This document shows positions 8,101-14,333 of a stretch of 38,207 nucleotides of DNA, one piece after another. The translations under genes and the position numbers were made by a program. Where the stretch lies: positions 1-38,207 of the forward strand of contig CANROF010000025.1 of NCBI GenBank assembly GCA_947632155.1. The letters run 5' to 3'. The notes beneath the pieces are model-generated. The model was not told the origin of the DNA, did no database searches, and saw nothing but the letters and a program-made list of their open reading frames with translations. The DNA comes from an uncultured Oscillospiraceae bacterium. Lineage in GTDB: Bacteria; Bacillota; Clostridia; Oscillospirales; Oscillospiraceae. Position 1 is the first letter of the stretch; every line of letters begins with the position of its first letter.

Positions 8101-9372
8101 ATGAAAAAAACCATCGCGATCCTGCTGGCGGCGGCGCTGCTGCTGGCGCTGTCTCCCCCGGTCCGCGCCGGATACATAACCGACGGCGGGCAGCTCCGGG
8201 GCTCCGACTACACCGACATCCCCGCGCTGGCCGACGCTCTGAACGCGGTATTCGCGGGGGACCCGGCGATGTACGCGGACATCCGCTGTACGCTCCCCGC
8301 CCGGGCGCCCATCGGCTCCCGGAGCGTCCCCGTGGGCGTGACCTACTACGTGAAAAGCCCCGGCGGCGCGGTCTACTCGGGCAGCTCCTGCTACATATAC
8401 GCAAACGCCGTCTACGCCGCGCTCTTCGGGGACGTGCCCTACCACGGCGACCCGGGGACCTGGGAAAACTCCCGCCGCGTGGGCGGGAATCTGGAGAGCG
8501 CCTCCTATGAGACGTTCAGCGGCCTCGGCGTCCGGTGCGGGGCGCTGCTGCGGACCACCTCAAACCGGGACGGCAGCTACAACGGCAGCGCCGGGCACTC
8601 GGTGATCGTACTGAAATACGACGAGAGCGCCGTAACATACCTGGAGGGCAACGCCGACGGCGCGGGCCTCATCCGCGTGACCGCGCAGACCTGGGGCGCC
8701 TTCAACTCCGGCCTCCTCTCCGGCCGGGGCCGCAAAATCAGCTTCATCGTCCAGCCCACCGACGAACACTACGCCTCCCTGTCCGGCGAAAACAGGGCGC
8801 CGCGTGAGCTCGTGGGCCGGCTCGCGGCTGTCCGCTCCTATAACGGCGGTTTCCCGGACGTCCCGGAGACGAGCTGGTTCCGGCCCGGGGCGGAGCTTTG
8901 CTACGAGCTTGGGCTGGCCGAGGGCCGCGGCGCGGACAGGTTTGCCCCCAACGACACGGTGAACGCCGCGGAGGCCGTGACCTTCTGCGCGAAATTCCTT
9001 TCGCTCTACTACGGCGACGGCCACGACTTTGCGGCCGCGGACGGGGCCTGGTACGCGGAGTACTACGCCTACTGCGCCCGCCGGGGCATCGAAACGGAGC
9101 TTGGCCCCTTTGACCTCATGACCCGGGGCCAGTTCATGGTCCTTGTGTCTCAGACGCTGCCCGCGGAGGCCCGGGGCGTGCTGGTCCCGGACGCGGGCTT
9201 CTCCGACGTCTCCCCCGGCGGGCCCTACACCTCCGCCGTGCTCGCCATGGGGCGCTGCGGCATAGTCGCCGGCAGCGGCGGACTTTTCAGCCCCGACCGG
9301 GGGCTCACCCGCGCCGAGGCCGCCGCCATATTGGCCGCCATGGCGGACAGGTCCTTAAGGCGGACGGGGTGA
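8101..9372 (+). CDS. Secreted SLH-domain protein with a possible Cys/His hydrolase domain
   Basis: 423 aa. A signal peptide occupies residues 1-23 (MKKTIAILLA...PVRA). The N-terminal domain has a Cys at 97 in GSSCYIYANAVY, a His at 166 in SAGHSVIV, and an LEGN segment at 181-184. That order resembles NlpC/P60- or CHAP-like papain-fold hydrolases, but I cannot assign a family. Three SLH-type repeats follow at about 248-300, 310-355 and 362-420 (for example GFSDVSPGGPYTSAV, FSPDRGLTRAEAAAIL), which would bind the protein to secondary cell-wall polymer. Likely a cell-surface peptidoglycan or peptide hydrolase; that role is inference. Confidence 0.8.
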   Translation: MKKTIAILLAAALLLALSPPVRAGYITDGGQLRGSDYTDIPALADALNAVFAGDPAMYADIRCTLPARAPIGSRSVPVGVTYYVKSPGGAVYSGSSCYIYANAVYAALFGDVPYHGDPGTWENSRRVGGNLESASYETFSGLGVRCGALLRTTSNRDGSYNGSAGHSVIVLKYDESAVTYLEGNADGAGLIRVTAQTWGAFNSGLLSGRGRKISFIVQPTDEHYASLSGENRAPRELVGRLAAVRSYNGGFPDVPETSWFRPGAELCYELGLAEGRGADRFAPNDTVNAAEAVTFCAKFLSLYYGDGHDFAAADGAWYAEYYAYCARRGIETELGPFDLMTRGQFMVLVSQTLPAEARGVLVPDAGFSDVSPGGPYTSAVLAMGRCGIVAGSGGLFSPDRGLTRAEAAAILAAMADRSLRRTG

Positions 9373-9405
9373 GCCAGCCGTTCTCCCTCCGGTCCGCGGG
9401 GGTCC

Positions 9406-10380
9406 TCACTCCCCGATGATGTCTCTGAGCGCCCGGAGGGCGTTCTTGTGGCAGATCTTTTCCCCCGTATCAACGCCGAACGCGCCGATTATGGCCTCCG
9501 CGAGGCTCTGCTGGCCGGCACAGCCGCCCCACTCAAGGCGCGAGCCGATGCCGTCGTAGTCCGAGCCCAGGGCCACGGCCTCCGTTCCGGCGATGTTCAC
9601 CATGTGCCGAAGGTGCCGCAAAAGCTCCGATATGGCGGTGAAGCTGTCCTCCCTGTCGGCCACCGGGTGGAGGAAGTAGTTGCAGTAGTTGAGGCCCACC
9701 ACGCCCCCGGACTCGGCCACGGCCCGGAGCTGCTCGTCCGTCAGGTTCCGGCTAATGTCGCACAGCGCCCGGCAGCAGGAGTGCGAGGCGATAAAGGGCT
9801 TTTTCGAATTTTTCGCCACGTCCCAGAAGCCCCCCTCGGACAGGTGCGAGACGTCCACGGCGATCCCCAACTCGTTCATCCGGCGCACGCAGTCGATGCC
9901 GAAGGGCTTCAGGCCCAGGGCGTGCTTCTCCGGGTCGCTGTTCTGGGGGTAGCCCAGGGAGTTTTCGTAATTCCACGTCAGGGCCACCATGCGCACGCCC
10001 TTTTTGAAGTAGTCGTCCACGTTCTCTATCTTCCCGTCCAGCGTGACGCCGTCCTCCACCGTGAGGATGGAGCTCACAAGGCCCCGGGCGTCGTTTTGCA
10101 CGATGTCCGCCGCGGTATACGCCGGCGCCAGCTTTCCGCGGCACAGCTCCAGCTCCCGGAGGTACGCCTCATAGGCCCTGTCGAAGTACTCCCCGGGCCC
10201 CACGGGCACCCCGTGGCGCTCCGCCGCGCCGTAGGTGGGCACAAAGATGGCGAAGCACTGGGCCATCGTCTCCCCCTGGCGCAGGCCCTCCAGGCTCACG
10301 TGCCCCGCGGTCATGCCGTCCAGGTGCTCGCCGTCATAAAAACGCATGACGGTGTCACAGTGAAGGTCAATGATCTTCAT
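9406..10380 (-). CDS. Membrane dipeptidase, peptidase family M19
   Basis: 324 aa. The zinc-binding HxD is at residues 7 and 9 (DLHCDT). TVEDG supplies the bridging Glu, SHSCCRALCDISRNLTDEQL contains the conserved SH and N-L-T-D-E segments, and GSDYDGI is near the C-terminus. These are diagnostic for renal-dipeptidase-like enzymes that cleave dipeptides, including those with D-residues. The start at 10380 is chosen because GGAGGCGAG precedes it; an in-frame GTG or ATG further upstream lacks such a site. The promoter is at 10413-10441. Confidence 0.93.
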   Translation of the reverse strand: MKIIDLHCDTVMRFYDGEHLDGMTAGHVSLEGLRQGETMAQCFAIFVPTYGAAERHGVPVGPGEYFDRAYEAYLRELELCRGKLAPAYTAADIVQNDARGLVSSILTVEDGVTLDGKIENVDDYFKKGVRMVALTWNYENSLGYPQNSDPEKHALGLKPFGIDCVRRMNELGIAVDVSHLSEGGFWDVAKNSKKPFIASHSCCRALCDISRNLTDEQLRAVAESGGVVGLNYCNYFLHPVADREDSFTAISELLRHLRHMVNIAGTEAVALGSDYDGIGSRLEWGGCAGQQSLAEAIIGAFGVDTGEKICHKNALRALRDIIGE

Positions 10381-10412
10381 TTTCTCGCCTCCAAAACAAT
10401 TTACCATATATT

Positions 10413-10441
10413 ATTATAGTGCCCCGGAGGTCCAATTGCAA
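10413..10441 (-). promoter_or_regulatory. Promoter of the M19 dipeptidase gene
   Basis: Minus strand: TTGCAA (10441-10436), a 17-nt spacer, TATAAT (10418-10413), then about 33 nt to the ATG. Confidence 0.75.
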
Positions 10442-10455
10442 TCGGTAAAGACGAA

Positions 10456-10483
10456 TCACCCGCCGAAAGATTTCGGCGGGTGA
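10456..10483 (-). terminator. Terminator of spoIIR
   Basis: The arms TCACCCGCCGAAA (10456-10468) and TTTCGGCGGGTGA (10471-10483) are perfect complements. It lies 10 bp past the spoIIR stop. The following minus-strand sequence has only a short T-rich stretch. Confidence 0.75.
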
Positions 10484-10492
10484 GGCTCATTT

Positions 10493-11098
10493 TTATCCAA
10501 AAAGCTTAAAAAACTGTGAAAGAAGCTCCAAAAGCTTGAATTTCACGATATATCCTGTATTTTCCTGTGTGATTATCCCAATTTCGTCCTCCGAAAGGCC
10601 CATGGCCGCGGCGGCCTCCGGCCCCAGCTCCCCGGTATCGCATATGGGCGGGAAGACCACGCACCACCAGTTATGGCCCGCGGCCCGGCCGATCTTCACC
10701 CGCAGGGACGTGTACTCCCCGGCGGGCAGGGAAAAGCTCTCATATTCCGTGGTGGGGAAGCTCTCCCGGCATACCGCGGCCGTGACGGCATAGCCGGCGC
10801 CCCACTTGGCGACAACCTCCGCCGACGCGCGCTCGATGTCCCCGAGGCTCCCGGCGATGACCTCCCGGGCCCTTTCGGCGTCGCTCACCCCCTCCAGCCT
10901 GGGCCGCAGGAGCTCCAAAACGGCGTCCCGGACCTGCAGCTTCATGGCCTGGTCGGCCTCCGAGTCGGAATTTGCCACCACGTGCAGGCGCACCAGCTTC
11001 CCGCTGAGCTCCGCGGCCTCGGCGTTTACATGACTTCCCAGCAAAAATGCGGCCAGCACGGCGAATAGCAGCGCCAGCTCCCAGGTTTTCAGCTTCAT
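10493..11098 (-). CDS. spoIIR: Stage II sporulation protein R
   Basis: 201 aa. The N-terminal hydrophobic segment (residues 5-25) is a signal or anchor. The core RLHVVANSDSEADQAMKLQV and the later GRAAGHNWWCVVFPP motif are characteristic of SpoIIR. In Bacillus and Clostridia this protein is made in the forespore under sigma-F and triggers SpoIIGA-mediated processing of pro-sigma-E across the septum. It therefore marks the host as a spore former. Only 10 bp separate its ATG from the foldback element at 11108-11368, so its promoter must lie in or beyond that element. Confidence 0.95.
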   Translation of the reverse strand: MKLKTWELALLFAVLAAFLLGSHVNAEAAELSGKLVRLHVVANSDSEADQAMKLQVRDAVLELLRPRLEGVSDAERAREVIAGSLGDIERASAEVVAKWGAGYAVTAAVCRESFPTTEYESFSLPAGEYTSLRVKIGRAAGHNWWCVVFPPICDTGELGPEAAAAMGLSEDEIGIITQENTGYIVKFKLLELLSQFFKLFG

Positions 11099-11107
11099 AA
11101 GTACCTC

Positions 11108-11368
11108 ATACTAATATCCAATTAAAATAAGCCATTCGCGCCGGTCTTTTTCGCGTCGTCGTCGCTGATGCCGCTTTGCCTCGGGCTCCAAGTATTCGCC
11201 CTCAGGCGCTGGCATCGCTCCTCCTCTCCCCAGCGGGCTTTGCCCGCCGGGGACCCCGGCGGCGTCAGCCGCCTTGGAAATACCAATGGGTATTCCCTGC
11301 GGCGTCTTCCTTGCCTGACACGAAAAATCCTCGCCGCTCGGTGTCTCATTTTAAATGGATATTAGTAT
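11108..11368. mobile_element. Foldback/MITE-like element, copy 1 (261 bp)
   Basis: The ends are 21-bp inverted repeats with one mismatch (ATACTAATATCCAATTAAAA at the left, its complement at the right). Inside are further nested stems: an A/T-rich sub-terminal pair (TCTTTTTCGCG with CGAAAAATCC), a GCGGGC-TTT-GCCCGC hairpin flanked by CCCC/GGGG near 11233-11257, and AATACC-AAT-GGGTATT near 11279. No credible reading frame is present. It is about 65-70% similar by eye to the copy at 13960-14217, and several stems are kept by paired changes. Interpreted as a non-autonomous mobile element; a structured RNA is the alternative. Confidence 0.75.
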
Positions 11369-11378
11369 CACAGAAAGA

Positions 11379-11416
11379 AAAATCGGACAGTGCCACGGAT
11401 AGCATTGCCCGATTTT
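11379..11416 (-). terminator. Terminator of the AsnC-aminotransferase-ispE operon
   Basis: The outer arms AAAATCGG/CCGATTTT and the inner arms AGTGC/GCATT (one G-U pair) form a stem 8 bp past the ispE stop. On the minus strand it is followed by a TTTTTCTTTCTG tract. Confidence 0.8.
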
Positions 11417-11423
11417 GAGGTTT

Positions 11424-12287
11424 TTAAACTGAAAAGCCCACGGGAGATACAAAAAAAGCTGTGTACGGAAGGGACTTCGCCCGTCTCGCGGCCTCCATGG
11501 ATGGGAAAAGGCCGAAGACCACGGAGCCGGTGCCGGTCATGGCGGCCCCAAGGGCGCCGTTTTCCAGAAGATGGGCCTTGATGCCATCCACCGTCTCCCT
11601 CCGCGCGGGGGGAAGGGCGAGCTCAAAGACGTTATACAGCGCCGCGCCCACGCCCCGCAGGACCCCGGCCTCCAGAAGGCGCAAAAAGCCGGGCGTGTCG
11701 GGGCGTTTTTCTATCTCACGGCCGTCCAGCGCCGCGAACAGCGCCGGGGTGGAGACGGAAAAGTCCGGCTTTACAAGGACGATGCCGCAGTCGGGAAGCG
11801 CGGGGAGGGCGGTGAGGATCTCTCCTCTCCCTCTGGCCAGCGCCGTGCCGCCCCGGACGCAGAAGGGCACGTCGGAGCCAACCTTGGCGCCCAGCTCCAA
11901 GAGCTCCCCCTCCGAAAGGCGCGTCCCCAGGAGCCTGTCGAGCCCCCGCAAAACAGCGGCGGCGTCGGCGGAACCCCCGGCCATTCCGGCTTTGTCGGGG
12001 ATGCGCTTGGTTATGTAAATCGAGACGCCCACATCAGGCCGGTTTACATAACTAAGAAATATTTTCGCCGCCTTTCCTGCAAGATTATGTAAACCTTTCG
12101 GCAGGTCGTCCCTACTTATGTCAACTTCAATGCCCGGGACGTCTTTTATGGTTATGTCAACCTCGTCCCACAGGTCCACGGTCTGCATCACCGTCTCCAT
12201 GTTATGGTAACCGTCAGGTCGTTTCCCAAGTACATCCAGCGTCAAATTGAGCTTCGCGAAGGCCCGCTCCGTGATATGGCCGCTCAT
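11424..12287 (-). CDS. ispE: 4-(cytidine 5'-diphospho)-2-C-methyl-D-erythritol kinase
   Basis: 287 aa GHMP kinase of the MEP isoprenoid pathway, phosphorylating CDP-methylerythritol with ATP. The N-terminal AFAKLNLTLDVLGKRPDGYH carries the catalytic Lys (K12). The ATP-binding glycine loop PDKAGMAGGSADAAAVL is at residues 97-113, the catalytic Asp is in VGSDVPF (D139), and AMTGTGSVVFGLF is near the C-terminus. The start at 12287 overlaps the aminotransferase stop by 4 bp. Codons for about residues 42-95 are unusually A/T-rich and contain five copies of a GGTTATGTMAACC-like word (see 12009-12162). Confidence 0.95.
   Translation of the reverse strand: MSGHITERAFAKLNLTLDVLGKRPDGYHNMETVMQTVDLWDEVDITIKDVPGIEVDISRDDLPKGLHNLAGKAAKIFLSYVNRPDVGVSIYITKRIPDKAGMAGGSADAAAVLRGLDRLLGTRLSEGELLELGAKVGSDVPFCVRGGTALARGRGEILTALPALPDCGIVLVKPDFSVSTPALFAALDGREIEKRPDTPGFLRLLEAGVLRGVGAALYNVFELALPPARRETVDGIKAHLLENGALGAAMTGTGSVVFGLFPSMEAARRAKSLPYTAFFVSPVGFSV
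12009..12162. other. Cluster of five GGTTATGTMAACC-like words inside ispE
   Basis: Copies begin near 12009 (GGTTATGTAAAT), 12041 (inverted, GGTTTACATAACT), 12083 (GATTATGTAAACC), 12114 (ACTTATGTCAACT) and 12150 (GGTTATGTCAACC). Spacings are 32, 42, 31 and 36 bp, near whole helical turns. Function unknown. Confidence 0.5.
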
Positions 12288-13456
12288 TTCCCCAGTCTCC
12301 CCAAAAAATCGTCCAGGCGCGTGAGGGCCGTCTCGATATTCTGCACCGAGGACGCGTAGCAGATGCGCGTGAAGCCCTCCCCTCCCGGGCCGAAGGCCGT
12401 GCCGGGGATGATGGCCACGTTCTCCTCCTGCAAAAAGCGCGTGCAGAATTCCTCGCTGGAAAGGCCGTGGCCGCCGATGTACGGGAACATATAGAAAGCC
12501 CCTCTGGGCTCGAAGCACGGAAGTCCCAGCCGCCGAAGGCCCGTCAGCAGGAGCTTCCGGCGCTTGTCGTAGGAGCCGCGCATCGTCTCGATGTCCCCGT
12601 CGCCGTTTTTGAGGGCCTCGATGGCGGCGTACTGGCTGGTGGTGGGGGCGGACATGATGCCGTACTGGTGAATCTTCAGCATCTGCTTTATGATGGCCGC
12701 GGGGCCGCAGACATACCCCAGCCGCCAGCCGGTCATGGCGTAGGCCTTGGAAAAGCCGTTCACCAGCAGCGTGCGCTCATAGAGCTCCGGCAAATTCGCC
12801 GGGGAGACGTGGTGCTGCCCGTAGGTGAGCTCGGCGTAGATCTCGTCCGACAGCACCATGATGCCGGTACCCCGCAGGACCTCCGCCAGGGCCTCCAGGT
12901 CGGCCCGCTCCATGATGGCGCCGGTGGGGTTATTGGGGTACGGCAGGATGAGGAGCTTGGTCTTCGGCGTTATGGCGGAGCGCAGCTCCTCCGGCGTCAG
13001 GCGAAACTCGTTCTCCGCCCGCGTCTCCACGTACACCGGCACGCCGTGGGCCATGGTCACCAGCGGCCCGTAGCAGACAAAGCTGGGCACGGGGATGATG
13101 GCCTCGTCCCCGGGGTTTAACATGGTGCGGATGCAAAGGTCGATGGCCTCGGACCCGCCCACGGTGACGAAGACCTCCCCCGCCGGGTCGTAGCGCAGAT
13201 CAAAGCGGCGCTGGAGGTACTCCGATATGGCCGCGCGAAGCCTGATGAGGCCGGCGTTGGAGGTGTATTTCGTGTAGCCCTGCTCTAAGGAGTAGACGCC
13301 CGCCTCCCTTATGTGCCACGGGGTGACGAAATCGGGCTCCCCTATCCCCAGGGATATGGCGCCCTGCATGGTGTCAAGGATGTCGAAAAACCGGCGTATC
13401 CCGGAGGGCTTCAGCGTCCGGACGTTTTCCGACATCAGGCTTTCATAGTCCATCAT
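12284..13456 (-). CDS. Pyridoxal-phosphate aminotransferase, class I/II
   Basis: 390 aa, fold type I. Visible PLP-site residues: PNNPTG (N176 region), SDEIY (D204, Y207), NGFSKAYAMTGWRLGY with the Schiff-base Lys at 237, and a C-terminal TRICYA Arg that binds the substrate carboxylate. This is the aspartate/aromatic or branched-chain aminotransferase subgroup; the exact substrate cannot be read from sequence. It overlaps the AsnC regulator upstream and ispE downstream by 4 bp each, so the three genes form one translationally coupled operon. The AsnC partner suggests regulation by an amino acid. Confidence 0.92.
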   Translation of the reverse strand: MMDYESLMSENVRTLKPSGIRRFFDILDTMQGAISLGIGEPDFVTPWHIREAGVYSLEQGYTKYTSNAGLIRLRAAISEYLQRRFDLRYDPAGEVFVTVGGSEAIDLCIRTMLNPGDEAIIPVPSFVCYGPLVTMAHGVPVYVETRAENEFRLTPEELRSAITPKTKLLILPYPNNPTGAIMERADLEALAEVLRGTGIMVLSDEIYAELTYGQHHVSPANLPELYERTLLVNGFSKAYAMTGWRLGYVCGPAAIIKQMLKIHQYGIMSAPTTSQYAAIEALKNGDGDIETMRGSYDKRRKLLLTGLRRLGLPCFEPRGAFYMFPYIGGHGLSSEEFCTRFLQEENVAIIPGTAFGPGGEGFTRICYASSVQNIETALTRLDDFLGRLGK

Positions 13457-13932
13457 ACAAACAGCGTCCGCTCCTCCTGCTGGGGCTCCACGATGAAGGC
13501 CCGGTGCTTATCCTTGTAGCGCTTCATGATGAAGTGGGTGGCGGTGCTGATGACGCCGTCGATGGGCGCCAGCTTCTCCGCCACGAAGCGGCTGACCTCC
13601 CGGAGGGACTTGGCCGAGACGATTACGGAGAAGTCGAAGCTCCCGGACATGAGGTACAGGCTCTCCACCTCCTCGTACTGATAGATCCTCCGGGCGATGC
13701 GGTCGTAGCCGTCGTCCCGCTGGGGGGTGATCTTCACCTCGATAAAGGCCGTTACGGCCTCCTCGCTGGTGCGGTCCCAGTCGATAAGCGTGGTGTAGCC
13801 GTTTATAATGTGCTCGTCCTCACAGCGCTTCACGGTGTCCCGGACGTACTGCTCGTCCTTGCCGGTCATGTCGGCGATCTGGGAGGGCGTGTAGCGGCTG
13901 TCCTCCTCAAGGAGCTTCAAGATCTCGTTCAT
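13453..13932 (-). CDS. Lrp/AsnC family transcriptional regulator
   Basis: 159 aa. An N-terminal winged helix (residues 1-60, TPSQIADMTGKDEQYVRDTV as recognition region) precedes a C-terminal RAM/AsnC ligand domain (AVTAFIEVKITP, YLMSGSFDFSVIVSAKSLREV). Family members sense amino acids as octamers. It is the first gene of the operon with the aminotransferase, which it probably controls. GGAGGA precedes the ATG, and only 27 bp separate the ATG from the foldback element at 13960-14217. Confidence 0.92.
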   Translation of the reverse strand: MNEILKLLEEDSRYTPSQIADMTGKDEQYVRDTVKRCEDEHIINGYTTLIDWDRTSEEAVTAFIEVKITPQRDDGYDRIARRIYQYEEVESLYLMSGSFDFSVIVSAKSLREVSRFVAEKLAPIDGVISTATHFIMKRYKDKHRAFIVEPQQEERTLFV

Positions 13933-13959
13933 AGGCTGATTCCTCCGTTTTGCGAATTA

Positions 13960-14217
13960 ATACTAATCCCTAATCAAAAACTCCAATTCGCGACGGTCTT
14001 TTTTGCCTCGTCGTCGCTCGAGCCGCTTAACCTCGGGCTCCCTTTGGTCGCCCTCAGGCGCAGGCTCGGCTCCTCCTCTCCCCACACGGCGGGCCGTGTG
14101 GGGGCCCCGATGCGTCAGACGGCTTGACAATACATACAGTATTCTCTGCGCCGTCTTCCTCGCCTGACGCAAAAAATCCTCGCCGCTCGGTTGGCGTTTT
14201 TAATCAGGGATTAGTAT
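13960..14217. mobile_element. Foldback/MITE-like element, copy 2 (258 bp)
   Basis: The termini ATACTAATCCCTAATCAAAA and its near-complement (two mismatches) enclose the same series of stems as copy 1. The central hairpin is here CCCCACACGG/CCGTGTGGGG (copy 1: CCCC..GCGGGC/GCCCGC..GGGG). A GCGTCAG/CTGACGC stem, an AGACGGC/GCCGTCT stem and AATAC..GTATT also pair. Shared unpaired blocks such as CCTCGGGCTCC, CGCCCTCAGGCGC and CTCCTCCTCTCCCC are nearly identical. It has the same orientation as copy 1. No open frame encodes a plausible protein. Confidence 0.75.
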
Positions 14218-14236
14218 AAAGCATACTATAGCACAA

Positions 14237-14284
14237 GGCGGGCCCTTTTTAAATACCTTTTTGAAAATTTCCGCAAGGCCCGCC
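14237..14284 (-). terminator. Possible long-loop hairpin downstream of the GH31 gene
   Basis: The arms GGCGGGCC (14237-14244) and GGCCCGCC (14277-14284) are perfect complements but enclose a 32-nt A/T-rich loop. It may end the glycosidase transcript before the foldback element; the evidence is weak. Confidence 0.3.
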
Positions 14285-14333
14285 GCGGGGCTTTTTTGAC
14301 CGGTCATGCCCGGGACGGCGGGACGCGGCGCGT

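Noticed and set aside
9448-10419. 323-codon plus-strand frame opposite the dipeptidase gene
   Set aside because: Shadow of the GC-rich M19 gene; no ribosome binding site or recognisable domain.
11122-11418. Short open frames on both strands within the foldback element
   Set aside because: They run across the stems, lack ribosome binding sites and are not shared with the second copy.
13960-14217. T-box or amino-acid riboswitch controlling the AsnC-aminotransferase operon
   Set aside because: The same element stands before spoIIR, no T-box consensus or anti-terminator was found, and terminal inverted repeats point to a mobile element.
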